Part shown: piece after piece, positions 25,790 to 34,761 of the stretch
How positions within the stretch are numbered: the first letter of the stretch is position 1
Layout of the letters: each line of letters starts with the position of its first letter
DNA from: Tolypothrix tenuis PCC 7101
Lineage (GTDB): Bacteria; Cyanobacteriota; Cyanobacteriia; Cyanobacteriales; Nostocaceae
Length of the DNA stretch: 64,000 bases
NCBI RefSeq assembly: GCF_002368295.1
Contig: NZ_AP018248.1
Location: 6,933,979-6,997,978 of the forward strand
Direction: 5' to 3'
The notes under the pieces: generated by a model
Told to the model about the DNA's origin: nothing
What the model saw: the letters and a program-made list of their open reading frames with translations, nothing else
Databases searched by the model: none
Program-made: the position numbers and the translations under genes

Positions 25790-25887
25790 AATACTAAATT
25801 AAATCATGTTTGCGACACATGAATAATATTCTAGAGGGCATGGCAGCGCCCCTACAATCTGTCGCATTCTTTTTTCAAATTAGTATA
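25790..25887. mobile_element. Miniature element family C, copy C2 (about 98 bp)
   Basis: Left end ATACTAAATTAAATCATGTTTG and right end CATTCTTTTTTCAAATTAGTAT are inverted and imperfect. The centre holds the GAGGGCATGG/GCGCCCC word. TA dinucleotides flank both ends, compatible with TA-targeting elements. It is non-coding. Confidence 0.55.
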
Positions 25888-25963
25888 AACATGATTAGAA
25901 AATTTATAGTAATGACTTTATTCTTTATATTGAAAACTCAACTGCTCTTGAAGATAATTTTTA

Positions 25964-27736
25964 CTACATACCTTTTTCCTTAAATAATCCCATTAATTTT
26001 CGCTTCCGCCCATGCTCCTGCATTAACTTGGCTTTATAGCTATCCCAATCTGCTTTTCTCCCAGATTCCAAGTAAGCGGCGCGCGCTTTTTTTAACCACT
26101 GAACAGCTTGATCGTAATATTCTGCTTTACCTGCATCCATAATCATTTCTGCACGGCGACGCGCATTTGCAATTACCCAACTAGGCTTATGAGATATTAC
26201 TGCATCCATAACACGCTGAATTAAATCAGCATAGTAAGAACTAAGTTCATTCACAATGTGAATAGCATCATCAATCAAGCCTTCATATAAGAAAATATCT
26301 ACCTTGGCTGCTTCGCTTCCCCAACTACCAAAAGTGCGGAGAATTTGCAGTAAATCTATTTTCACAGTCTCCCAGTTTTCCCCTGCTAATTCTGCCATTT
26401 TTTGATAATCAACAAAGGATGCTCTAACTTGAAAAGCAGCCATCAGTGCAGATAAAGCTGCTTCTTGATCGTTTAATTCTTGAGCTAAATCACTTGTCCA
26501 AATCCCCAATTCATACTGACAATTACCTGGCAAATTTAAGCCGATTTGGGCAATATCTAGGGCTTCCGATAATGAATCCTGTTGTGCTAGGGTTTTCGCT
26601 AAAGCAAAAGCAGCCTCCATCGTATTCATTTGGGATTGCGCTGCTGTTATGGCTTCATCTACTCTGCCCAAACGCCCTAACATTGTCAGATATTGTTCGG
26701 TTTGTCCTTCGGCTGCTGCCAAATACAAGTATTCTTGATATCGTTCCTGGCGTTCGAGAATTTTCAGGCGAATTAAGGCTAAATCATCAGCATAGTCTGG
26801 GATTTGTTCTTCCCAAACACCCATTTCGGGGATATTACCTTGGAGAACTTGCACCAATGGCGGGTAATCCCAACCTTGACGCAAGGCTTCCGAAGCTAAG
26901 TCAAAATCAGCGTCCCATTCTTCCTGCCATGATTCCAAATTAACTTGGATATCAACCTTTTCTCCTGGGGTAAGTTCCGCTATGAGAATGGCTTCACACC
27001 AAGCCGCATTCAATTCTGGGAGAAACTCATAATTATCAGCACCATAGTCTGCAACATCGTCCCAATTTTCCACACAAGCCGAAGTAATCGCCTCTAAAAT
27101 TGCGATCGCATTATTACCATCTCCTCGTTCGCACAAATCTACCGCAGTTTCGATCAGACTCAGTAATTCTTCACCGATTGGGTCATCATCATAACCATCT
27201 TCCCAAGCACTCACTGCATTCCGGATAATCTGGCGGACTTTCTGCCCAAAGGGTTTGGCATCGATTGTGCTGTGAATTACAGGTTTGATTCTTGGTGGTT
27301 TAGCAGAAGAATATGTAATCAAATTAACATGGCGGTCAATTGCCTCAATCAACTTTGGATATTCCGCCACCAAACTTTGCAATAACCTGTGAGTTTGCTG
27401 ATCATCCAGACGACTCAGCAATTCTTCTAAAGTCGGACGCTCATCAATACTTTCTGGCTGACGCACGCAAACCAGCAAGGTAGCTACAATATGTTTACAC
27501 CAGCCATCGCGATCATAAGGACAGCTGCATTTAACAGAATTTAATCCGTCTGTATCAAAATTGAGGCGGACTTGATAAGGATGATTTTCATTGCCTTCAA
27601 CTTCTGCCAACAGCAAATTACCACGTTGGGTAAGAGACATCACAGCATCAGCCTCATAATAAGCCTCACCTCGCTGGAAAGACTTAGCGTTAGCATGACG
27701 GCGGATTGTAAATTCACTGAGCTTAGGAATTAGCAT
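25964..27736 (-). CDS. SWIM zinc-finger protein
   Basis: A 590-residue protein. The SWIM motif CSCPYDRDGWCKH gives ligands Cys70, Cys72, Cys80 and His82 near the N-terminus, a fold that binds DNA or proteins. The rest is a long helical, TPR-like region with repeats of acidic and aromatic residues (for example YLYLAAAEGQTEQYLTMLGR). The exact role is unknown; such proteins are widespread in filamentous cyanobacteria. Upstream in-frame ATG codons lie in the heptamer repeats and would add 59 residues of repeat-encoded MGHWAWG type sequence; the ATG at 27736, before LIPKLSEFTIRRHA, is taken as the true start. Confidence 0.85.
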   Translation of the reverse strand: MLIPKLSEFTIRRHANAKSFQRGEAYYEADAVMSLTQRGNLLLAEVEGNENHPYQVRLNFDTDGLNSVKCSCPYDRDGWCKHIVATLLVCVRQPESIDERPTLEELLSRLDDQQTHRLLQSLVAEYPKLIEAIDRHVNLITYSSAKPPRIKPVIHSTIDAKPFGQKVRQIIRNAVSAWEDGYDDDPIGEELLSLIETAVDLCERGDGNNAIAILEAITSACVENWDDVADYGADNYEFLPELNAAWCEAILIAELTPGEKVDIQVNLESWQEEWDADFDLASEALRQGWDYPPLVQVLQGNIPEMGVWEEQIPDYADDLALIRLKILERQERYQEYLYLAAAEGQTEQYLTMLGRLGRVDEAITAAQSQMNTMEAAFALAKTLAQQDSLSEALDIAQIGLNLPGNCQYELGIWTSDLAQELNDQEAALSALMAAFQVRASFVDYQKMAELAGENWETVKIDLLQILRTFGSWGSEAAKVDIFLYEGLIDDAIHIVNELSSYYADLIQRVMDAVISHKPSWVIANARRRAEMIMDAGKAEYYDQAVQWLKKARAAYLESGRKADWDSYKAKLMQEHGRKRKLMGLFKEKGM

Positions 27737-27932
27737 GGAGGGATTGGGGATTGGGGACTGGGTACTGGGGAACTCGGGGCCCCCTCTGGGGATAAGGGGC
27801 AATGGGGACTGGGTACTGGGGATGAGGTAGATGAGGGGGATGAGGGGGATAAGGGAGATGACGGCAGAAAATCCCATTAACCAATGCCCCATGCCCCATG
27901 CCCAATGCCCCATGCCCCATTCCCAATGCCAA
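27737..27932. repeat. Long heptanucleotide tandem array
   Basis: Tandem GGGACTGGGTACTG, GGGGATGAGG and CCCCATG units over about 195 bases. It stays open in several frames, which creates false N-terminal extensions of the SWIM gene. The remaining 190 bases up to lpdA show no gene. Confidence 0.85.
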
Positions 27933-28119
27933 ATTTTGCGAATTTTAAGTATAAGATACAGCGAGTATATAAGTTAAATTATGATACTGAAGATATTCAG
28001 TCCCTTGGCCTGCTAGCGTAAATCATAAATTGGAATTAGTAAGACCCGAACATTAAAGGGGTTGCGCTGATTGCAGGTCAAGTTGAGAATATATAGGCGA
28101 AGCACACGGGGAAACTAAC

Positions 28120-29547
28120 GTGAGTCAGGGATTCGATTACGATTTAGTGATTATAGGCGCTGGTGTAGGTGGACATGGAGCAGCCCTACACGCCGTTAGC
28201 TGTGGTCTGAAAACAGCGATTATTGAAGCAGCTGATATGGGGGGAACCTGTGTCAACCGGGGCTGTATTCCTTCAAAAGCGCTGCTGGCTGCATCCGGAC
28301 GTGTGCGGGAGTTACGTAATACTCACCACCTCAAGTCTTTGGGCATTCAAATTGGTAGTGTGGAGTTCGATCGCCAAGCGATCGCCAACCATGCTACCAA
28401 TCTTGTCGCCAAAATCCAAGGCGATTTAACCAACAGCCTCAAGCGTTTGGGTGTTGATATTATTCGAGGCTGGGGAAAATTAGCTGGTACTCAGAAAATC
28501 ACCGTGACTGGTGATGGTGGTGAAAAAACTATCACAGCGAAAGATATTATTCTTTCTCCCGGTTCTGTGCCTTTCGTACCTCCAGGGATTGAAGTTGACG
28601 GTAAAACTGTTTTTACCAGTGATCAAGGTGTGAAGTTAGAATCGCTACCAAATTGGGTAGCAATTATTGGTAGTGGTTATATCGGTTTAGAATTTTCCGA
28701 TATTTACTCAGCATTAGGTGCTGAAATCACCATGATTGAAGCCCTCGATCAACTTATGCCAGGATTTGATCGGGATATTGCCAAACTTGCTGAACGGGTG
28801 CTGATTACCCCACGCGATATAGAAACAAAAGTGGGAATATATGCTAAGAGAGTCATTCCCGGTTCCCCGGTGGTGATTGAATTAGCTGATTTTAAAACAA
28901 AAGAAGATTTAGACGTGATCGAGGTGGATGCTTGTTTAGTTGCTACTGGACGCATCCCAGCTACCAAAAATCTCGGTTTAGAGTCTGTGGGTGTAGAACT
29001 CGACCGGAGGAATTTTATCCCAGTTAATGACAGCATGGCAGTGTTGTCAGCAGGTGAAGTAGTACCTCACCTCTGGGCAATTGGCGACGCTAACGGCAAA
29101 ATGATGCTAGCTCATGCTGCTTCTGCTCAAGGTATCGTTGCAGTGGAAAATATTGTTGGTCGTCCCAGGGAAGTTGATTATCGCAGCATCCCCGCCGCCG
29201 CCTTTACCCACCCAGAAGTTAGTTATGTCGGCTTAACAGAAACCGCAGCCAAGGAATTAGGCCAAGCTGAAGGTTTTGAAATAGCTAATAGCAAAGGTTA
29301 CTTCAAAGGTAACTCTAAAGCCTTAGCCGAAAATGAAGCTGACGGTATGGCAAAGGTAATTTATCGCAAAGATACCGGAGAAGTCTTAGGCGTTCACATC
29401 TTTGGACTACACGCCTCAGACCTCATCCACGAAGCCTCAGCCGCCGTTGCTAACCGCCAATCTGTACATACCCTCGCTCATTTAGTACACGCCCACCCAA
29501 CACTTTCGGAAGTGTTAGACGAAGCATACAAAAGAGCGATCGCATAA
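28120..29547 (+). CDS. lpdA: Dihydrolipoyl dehydrogenase
   Basis: A 475-residue FAD disulfide oxidoreductase, E3 of the pyruvate dehydrogenase complex and the glycine cleavage system. FAD motif LVIIGAGVGGHGAALHA; redox disulfide Cys44-Cys49 in GGTCVNRGCIPSK; NAD motif IIGSGYIGLEF; second FAD site LWAIGDANGKMMLAH; C-terminal His-Glu pair in HLVHAHPTLSEVLDEA. The start is GTG at 28120. It is followed by repeats and trpC on the same strand. Confidence 0.95.
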   Translation: MSQGFDYDLVIIGAGVGGHGAALHAVSCGLKTAIIEAADMGGTCVNRGCIPSKALLAASGRVRELRNTHHLKSLGIQIGSVEFDRQAIANHATNLVAKIQGDLTNSLKRLGVDIIRGWGKLAGTQKITVTGDGGEKTITAKDIILSPGSVPFVPPGIEVDGKTVFTSDQGVKLESLPNWVAIIGSGYIGLEFSDIYSALGAEITMIEALDQLMPGFDRDIAKLAERVLITPRDIETKVGIYAKRVIPGSPVVIELADFKTKEDLDVIEVDACLVATGRIPATKNLGLESVGVELDRRNFIPVNDSMAVLSAGEVVPHLWAIGDANGKMMLAHAASAQGIVAVENIVGRPREVDYRSIPAAAFTHPEVSYVGLTETAAKELGQAEGFEIANSKGYFKGNSKALAENEADGMAKVIYRKDTGEVLGVHIFGLHASDLIHEASAAVANRQSVHTLAHLVHAHPTLSEVLDEAYKRAIA

Positions 29548-29548
29548 A

Positions 29549-29674
29549 AATGGGCATGGGGCATGGGGCATAGGGCATGGATAATAGGTAATTACTTTTC
29601 TCCTCTGCTCCCTGCCCCCTTGCCTCATCTCCCTCATCCCCCTCATCTCCCTTATCCCAGCCCCCAGTCCCTAA
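29549..29674. repeat. Heptanucleotide tandem repeats between lpdA and trpC
   Basis: GGGCATG units and (CCTCATCTC)n units fill the whole gap up to the trpC start; the trpC start codon lies at the end of the array. Confidence 0.75.
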
Positions 29675-29675
29675 C

Positions 29676-30563
29676 ATGCAAATCCGTCGCCGTTCCCCTA
29701 GTTCAACTGTTGCTGTTTCCGTCATCCGTTATGAGGTTGCAATGCCAGGTGCAGAACCAAACAACATTTTGGAGAAAATTGTTTGGCAAAAAGAAATCGA
29801 AGTTGACCAAATGCGGGAAAGAGTACCTTTGCGGGAATTGCAAAAGCAAGCGTTAACTGCACCGCCAACCCGCGATTTTGTGGGGGCGCTACGACAAGGT
29901 AAGACAAAACCAGCGTTAATTGCCGAAGTCAAAAAAGCTTCACCCAGTAAAGGCATATTACGGGAAAATTTTGATCCAGAAGCGATCGCTCTTTCTTACC
30001 AACAAGGTGGTGCTAGTTGCCTGTCTGTCCTCACTGATGAGAAATTCTTTCAAGGCAGCTTTGACAATTTAGCCAAAGTTCGTGCTGTCGTAGATTTACC
30101 GTTGCTCTGTAAGGATTTTATCATCTATCCTTATCAAATGTACTTAGCACGTTTGCGGGGGGCAGATGCAGTTTTATTGATTGCAGCGATACTCAGCGAC
30201 CAAGATTTGCAGTATTTCATCAAAATTGCCAAATCTCTCAACATGGCAGCTTTAATTGAAGTTCATAGTTTAGCAGAACTTGATCGTGTGTTAGCCTTAG
30301 ATGGCGTTACTTTGATAGGAATTAACAATCGCAATCTCGAAGATTTTTCAGTTGACTTGCAAACAACTTGTCAACTACTAAAAGATAGAGGTCAGCAATT
30401 ACAGGAACGTCACATCTTGATTGTGAGTGAGTCAGGATTACATACACCAGATGACCTAAGTTTAGTAGCAACCGCAGGCGCATCTGCTGTACTGATTGGT
30501 GAATCTTTAGTTAAACAACCAGATCCAACAGTTGCGATCGCTAATCTATTCCCAAGGTCGTAA
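29676..30563 (+). CDS. trpC: Indole-3-glycerol phosphate synthase
   Basis: A 295-residue TIM-barrel enzyme that closes the indole ring in tryptophan synthesis. The signature ALIAEVKKASPSKG includes the catalytic Lys; later motifs are LCKDFIIYPYQ, AVLLIAAILSD, LIEVHSLAELD, IGINNRNLEDFSVD and SESGLHTPDDL. The cyanobacterial enzyme has an N-terminal extension of about 25 residues (MQIRRRSPSSTVAVSVIRYE), which is present here. It is not in a trp operon. Confidence 0.96.
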   Translation: MQIRRRSPSSTVAVSVIRYEVAMPGAEPNNILEKIVWQKEIEVDQMRERVPLRELQKQALTAPPTRDFVGALRQGKTKPALIAEVKKASPSKGILRENFDPEAIALSYQQGGASCLSVLTDEKFFQGSFDNLAKVRAVVDLPLLCKDFIIYPYQMYLARLRGADAVLLIAAILSDQDLQYFIKIAKSLNMAALIEVHSLAELDRVLALDGVTLIGINNRNLEDFSVDLQTTCQLLKDRGQQLQERHILIVSESGLHTPDDLSLVATAGASAVLIGESLVKQPDPTVAIANLFPRS

Positions 30564-30786
30564 TCTCAAAATACCGCTCCCGTTCCTGTAGATGAAATCA
30601 ACCATACTAGGTATGGTTGGATAATAAGTTGTGCTAAACCCATCACTGGCTCTCTTTGTTAAATCTTTATAGCCCAGCCAATCTCATGTATCAGCAAATA
30701 CTGGTTGCCTATGTAACAATTAAGTTAGTAGCAAAACAACCTTAGTTTATCCAAAAATCCCTTATTTGAAAAACCAAATCAACTTC

Positions 30787-31035
30787 ATGGAGCAAATTCC
30801 TCTGCCCTCACCTATCCATTACGAACTTATACTGCAACTTTTAGAACGACAAACAATGTCAGCAGTAAGTAAAAATCCGGATTTGCGGCATCAGGTGAAT
30901 CAGCTAATTATTACTTTACGTAAAGCAGCTGTTCAGCAAAAGCACCTGGAAGAAATTTGCCAGTTTTCTTCTGTAATGGTTGACCATCGTTGGTCGATCA
31001 ATCATCATACTGAAAAAGCTGTTACCCCCGAATAA
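30787..31035 (+). CDS. Small conserved hypothetical protein
   Basis: An 82-residue soluble protein, MEQIPLPSPIHYELILQLLE and onward, with a helical middle QVNQLIITLRKAAVQQKHLE. I do not recognise its family. There is no signal or membrane segment. The ATG at 30787 is chosen over a TTG seven codons upstream. It ends 110 bases before a strong terminator at 31146, which supports expression. Confidence 0.55.
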   Translation: MEQIPLPSPIHYELILQLLERQTMSAVSKNPDLRHQVNQLIITLRKAAVQQKHLEEICQFSSVMVDHRWSINHHTEKAVTPE

Positions 31036-31145
31036 AAATCTTCATATCCTGCCCCACTGTATTCGTTCCTCGAAATATCACAGAGGGATTATAAACATCA
31101 CTGCCGAGAGTTACTATTTCTCCAAGCAGAATTATCAAAATCAGG

Positions 31146-31190
31146 ACACTTCACTCAATTTGACATTAAATTGAGTGAAGTGTTTTTTGA
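31146..31190 (+). terminator. Strong terminator after the small hypothetical gene
   Basis: ACACTTCACTCAATTT (31146-31161) pairs perfectly, 16 bp, with AAATTGAGTGAAGTGT (31168-31183) around a 6-base loop, followed by a T run. It works on the plus strand. Confidence 0.85.
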
Positions 31191-31361
31191 CAATTTGTCA
31201 AAATATACTCATATTATTCAGCCCGAGAGTTTATTTAGCAGGACTTACGCAACTGGTACACCAATCTTCTGGTTTAACCCTCCTGCAGCGCTGGTCTCAC
31301 CGCACGTGACTGGCTCCTCTTGACAGCCTAAATGAAAAAAATGTCACACTTGCTCCCGTCC

Positions 31362-31494
31362 TAACCATTTTGAAAAAAGAACGCAACGTATGAGTAGGGG
31401 CACGGCACCTGTAAGATATTTGATATGCCAAAAGATTGCGGATGCCGTGCCCTTGCAAAGAATTTATCTGTCGCAAACATTATTTAATTTAGTA
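31362..31494. mobile_element. Miniature element family C, copy C3 (about 133 bp, inverted)
   Basis: Right end reads, in reverse complement, TACTAAATTAAATAATGTTT, matching C2 and C4; the left end has TTTTGAAAAAAGAACGCAAC. Inside are the matching words GGGGCACGGCA and GATGCCGTGCCC, which form a large hairpin. The 70-codon frame in this copy follows the element and is not a gene. Confidence 0.6.
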
Positions 31495-31661
31495 GAATTT
31501 ATTACAATAAAAAAATTCATCCGCGTTTATCGGTGGTTTATTTCATCAAATCTAATGCCTGATTTTAGGTGTGTCATAGACTACTTAAAATTTACTTTAT
31601 AAATGGTTTCTCAATAATTTATTGTTTGTTATTTTTCTATAGCTATTGAATACAGTACTAA

Positions 31662-31701
31662 AGCAAAAGAGCGAGTTAAAAATTTAACTCGCTCTTTTGC
31701 T
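31662..31701. terminator. 19-bp hairpin, possible terminator of the DUF2949 gene
   Basis: AGCAAAAGAGCGAGTTAAA and TTTAACTCGCTCTTTTGCT are perfect inverted repeats separated by two bases. It lies downstream of the minus-strand DUF2949 gene. The minus-strand T-tail is weak (TTTAGT), so termination is plausible but not certain; the stem is very stable. Confidence 0.6.
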
Positions 31702-31815
31702 GGATAGGATAATAAATTAAGTCAAGGCAAATTTTTGATTCCCAATCTATTCGCCTGGGAAACAGGCATAGTTGATGTAACATACCTCAATTCTCCTCAA
31801 TGAGCTATTCATAAC

Positions 31816-32007
31816 CTATGCCGTCTCTAACCAATCATAAATTTTCTCTAACTGATCGAGCGTAACCAAACCATACTGCCAAAGAATCATCGGTAAAGGG
31901 CCTGGATCTTGCTCGCGATGTCGCAACGCTACAGCTAAAGATGCTGTAGAAATTGCCAAATCTTCTTGCAAAAAATTAATCAATCGAGAATACTTTGATG
32001 GTGACAT
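31816..32007 (-). CDS. DUF2949 family protein
   Basis: A 63-residue cyanobacterial protein with the typical ending LRHREQDPGPLPMILWQYGL then VTLDQLEKIYDWLETA. The function is unknown. The start is set by AGGAGGTGAG a few bases upstream of ATG 32007, giving MSPSKYSRLINFLQ, the family N-terminus. An earlier in-frame ATG at 32043 lacks such a site and is rejected. Confidence 0.87.
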   Translation of the reverse strand: MSPSKYSRLINFLQEDLAISTASLAVALRHREQDPGPLPMILWQYGLVTLDQLEKIYDWLETA

Positions 32008-32532
32008 TTGTATCTCACCTCCTAGTGCAGAGTGTATTGTCATATATCAGTTCACCATTTCTCAGTAGCTAGTAGCCAGTATCTTATCTGTCACTATCGC
32101 ATTAATACTTAAAAGCAAGAGCAAACTTTGTCTAAATTTACCTTAAAGAATTGCTCCGAATCGCGAATGGGAAAAACTTTGAACTCTAGAACTATTTGTC
32201 TGCTTAATTCTCCAGTAGCTCTTTCCCTAAATCGCATTTGTGTCTTTTTTATGAAAAGCAGGTTTTATTCAATTACACATCTGGTAACAAATATTCCTTA
32301 GTTTATAGTCTCTTATGAGCGACCATTTACACGTATGTCAAAAGGAAGATATTTTGGTAATAAAATTTCAAGTTTAAATTCTATCATCGGGATAGATAGA
32401 GCTTCCAAAAGTTTGCAACGTGATAAATAGCAGCTTTGTGAGTGAATATTATACCATTGGCAGTGAGATTTTTTTTACCTTACATTATTTATTAAGGTTT
32501 GGCATGAGTTGAAAAGCGGACTTACAAAATTT
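32008..32532. other. Intergenic region without recognised gene
   Basis: About 525 bases, A+T rich, between two minus-strand genes. It should include the DUF2949 promoter. I see no credible coding frame, tRNA or family A-E element. Confidence 0.5.
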
Positions 32533-33063
32533 TCATTTACGCAATGTTGCGGATGGTAAAAACTTTATTTTTATACTATCGCCCAGCTTCAAGCCTAATT
32601 CAGTAGCTCGACCAGCCCTAAGTTCGATTACTGTATCAACTAGTGTATTTGGCCCGTAAGTAGGACAAGGGTCACTAGTACAGGGAGGTGCAGAAGTTTT
32701 GATATATTTGACGACCCCATTCTGCATAAAAACCATATCTAGAGGTATGAGTGTATTTTTCATCCAGAACCGCACTGCTTGGGCTGAAGGGAATTTAAAC
32801 AGCATTCCCCGGTTATCTGGCAAAGATTTTCTATACATCAACCCCATTTCTTGCTGTTCTGGAGTCTGGGCTACTTCCAATTGAATCTTTGTATTATTGG
32901 GAACAGTAGCCTCAGCTGTAATGGACAGTTGTTGACCAGCAGATACTGGTGCTTGAGTTTGAGAGCCAGATGTAGTGGACGGAGGTTTAGCCGTCGTGGG
33001 TGGAGAACAGCCCATCAACAAAACACTCAGCAATATTGAAATGAAACTTAGCAATTTGAGCAT
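32533..33063 (-). CDS. DUF192 domain lipoprotein
   Basis: A 176-residue protein with a lipoprotein signal (MLKLLSFISILLSVLLMGCS, lipid Cys19), a Ser/Thr/Pro linker to about residue 50, and a DUF192 domain from about 55: EVAQTPEQQEMGLMYRKSLP, GMLFKFPSAQAVRFWMKNTL and IPLDMVFMQNG. DUF192 proteins are small beta proteins; the biochemical role is not established. It is lipid-anchored and extracytoplasmic by inference. Confidence 0.88.
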   Translation of the reverse strand: MLKLLSFISILLSVLLMGCSPPTTAKPPSTTSGSQTQAPVSAGQQLSITAEATVPNNTKIQLEVAQTPEQQEMGLMYRKSLPDNRGMLFKFPSAQAVRFWMKNTLIPLDMVFMQNGVVKYIKTSAPPCTSDPCPTYGPNTLVDTVIELRAGRATELGLKLGDSIKIKFLPSATLRK

Positions 33064-33349
33064 AATGATGAGTGATTTTGTAATTTAGATTCTGATTTTA
33101 CAAAATTTAAGAAAAAAAACCCATAACTTATAGAAGTTTTTACTGGGATGAAGTAAAGGAATTGTGACATAAGATATTAGGGGATATCCTGGGGTAATTA
33201 ATCAGGGGGTAACACCCCTCATCCATAATTTACCCAGATTCTAGCCCGTGTCAATGCATTTTAGCGATTAACTGATAATTTATTTATTACTGAATATTTT
33301 TATGTATTTAAAGATACTTCGTGCCAAGCTAAATTTGTCGAGTCAGTAT

Positions 33350-33461
33350 CAATACTGCTCGGTTAGGGATTTTCAAACCGGAATTTGGTTTAGGGAAAAG
33401 GTGAAAAGGTCAGGTTTAAAGGTTTTTTCTTGTCCCTTTTGCCCCTAACCTACAAGTATTG
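33350..33461. mobile_element. Miniature element family A, copy A3 (112 bp)
   Basis: Ends CAATACTGCTCGGTTA and TAACCTACAAGTATTG. It is flanked by the perfect 10-bp direct repeat GAGTCAGTAT (33340-33349 and 33462-33471). Interior words GAATTTGGTTTAGGGAAAAG and TTTAAAGGTTTTTTCTTG match A1 and A2. It is non-coding. Confidence 0.88.
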
Positions 33462-33587
33462 GAGTCAGTATTACCCTAGTGAATGTTTTCTAAATCAGGC
33501 GAGCATTGTATTTGAATGGCAAAACTGGAAAGCTTATCTTATCGCTAGAATTCCAGCCTTTTAAGGCGAGATAATTTCAATTTTGAA

Positions 33588-33616
33588 TAATAATCCCACC
33601 TAATTTCTAGGTGGGA
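33588..33616 (-). terminator. Probable terminator of the nblR-like gene
   Basis: On the minus strand TCCCACCTA pairs with TAGGTGGGA around GAAAT, followed by TTATTATTC. It lies about 45 bases past the stop of the response regulator gene. Confidence 0.65.
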
Positions 33617-33662
33617 TGGGCAAATAATGCACTGTAGTTTCTGCGGCTCTAAGCATGAGCTT

Positions 33663-34349
33663 CTAAGATTCCCTTAAAACGTAACCTACGCCTCTTACTG
33701 TTTGAATCAGACGCTTTTGCCCTTCATCTTCGATTTTAAGGCGTAAGTAGCGAATATACACTTCAATTACATTTGATTCGCCCATAAAGTCGTAACCCCA
33801 AACATTTTCCAGAATTTGTTCTCGGGTTAATACTTCACGAGGATGTTCCATTAAGAACTTTAATAATTCAAATTCTTTCATAGTGAGGTCAATTACTCGA
33901 CCGTTATGTATAGCACGGCGAGTAGCGATATCTAAAACTAGTTCCCCAAAACGTAACTGTTCTGTGGTATCGACATCAGGTTTTAAATAGAGACGAATCA
34001 ACTTTAAAAAGTCTTCTGAACGGTAAGGTTTCAGAATGTAATCGTCAGCTCCAGCTTCTAAACAAGCTACTCGATCATCAACTGTATCCCTTGCCATCAG
34101 GACTAGTACAGGAGAGCGCAAACCAGAGGTTCTGAGATTTTTGCACAATGAAAGCCCTGATTCACCTGCCAACATTCTGTCTAAGACAATTAAAGCAGGT
34201 TGGCGATCGCGGCTATATTGTAAACCGCTATTGGCATCATGAGCCAAAATCGATTCATAGCCTGCCTCTTGCAAATCGAAAGACAGCTGATTTGCTAGGC
34301 TTTCATCGGTTTCAATCACTAAAACACAAGGACTATGAGCAGAGGTCAT
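33663..34349 (-). CDS. nblR: OmpR-family response regulator, NblR-like
   Basis: A 228-residue regulator. The receiver at about 8-120 has the phosphorylatable Asp57 in ALIVLDRMLAGESGL and Lys in DYILKPYR. The usual acidic pair reads ETDES rather than DDD. The OmpR/PhoB winged helix at about 130-228 has MKEFELLKFLMEHPREVLTR and SNVIEVYIRYLRLKIEDEG. The sequence fits NblR, the regulator that promotes phycobilisome degradation and survival under nutrient and high-light stress, from my memory of the family; a different RpaB-like paralogue cannot be excluded. It has its own terminator. Confidence 0.77.
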   Translation of the reverse strand: MTSAHSPCVLVIETDESLANQLSFDLQEAGYESILAHDANSGLQYSRDRQPALIVLDRMLAGESGLSLCKNLRTSGLRSPVLVLMARDTVDDRVACLEAGADDYILKPYRSEDFLKLIRLYLKPDVDTTEQLRFGELVLDIATRRAIHNGRVIDLTMKEFELLKFLMEHPREVLTREQILENVWGYDFMGESNVIEVYIRYLRLKIEDEGQKRLIQTVRGVGYVLRES

Positions 34350-34761
34350 ATTAATATTGCAATGTTAGGTATGGAATTTTGGATAGTACAAAAGTACATA
34401 AGCTAGAGATATAATTTCTCAGTTTTTGATGGTGAATCCTAATTTAGTGGGCAAAACCCTTATAGGAAATTTAGCGCTCAGAATTAAAGACAAATTATAC
34501 AAATTATCTATTATTGAATATAACTTGCCCTGAGATAACGCCTGCGGATGTTTTAACACTTTCAGGGATTAACCATCAAAATTCTGCTAAGTAATTTTAA
34601 TCGCTAGTTCCAAATACCATAACTACATCAGCAATTCTGGAAGGAAATTGGGAATTAGGGATTGGGTAATTGGTAATAGGGAAAGTTAAGAGTCATAATT
34701 ATTGACCTTTGAGTAGAGACGCGATTAATCGCGTCTCTCCAACTCTTGACTTTTAACCCCT
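34350..34761. other. Intergenic region with a GACGCGATTAATCGCGTC palindrome
   Basis: About 410 bases between the nblR-like gene and the NAD kinase. It contains short AATTGG repeats (about 34640-34680) and the 24-base palindrome at 34715-34738, close to the end of the NAD kinase gene, where it could act as a bidirectional hairpin. No gene is seen. Confidence 0.6.

Noticed and set aside
27737..27913. In-frame N-terminal extension of the SWIM gene
   Set aside because: It is encoded entirely by heptamer repeats (MGHWAWGMGHW). The conserved protein starts at 27736.
31390..31602. 70-codon frame after element C3
   Set aside because: It lies mostly in the repeat element, has no ribosome binding site and no recognisable product.
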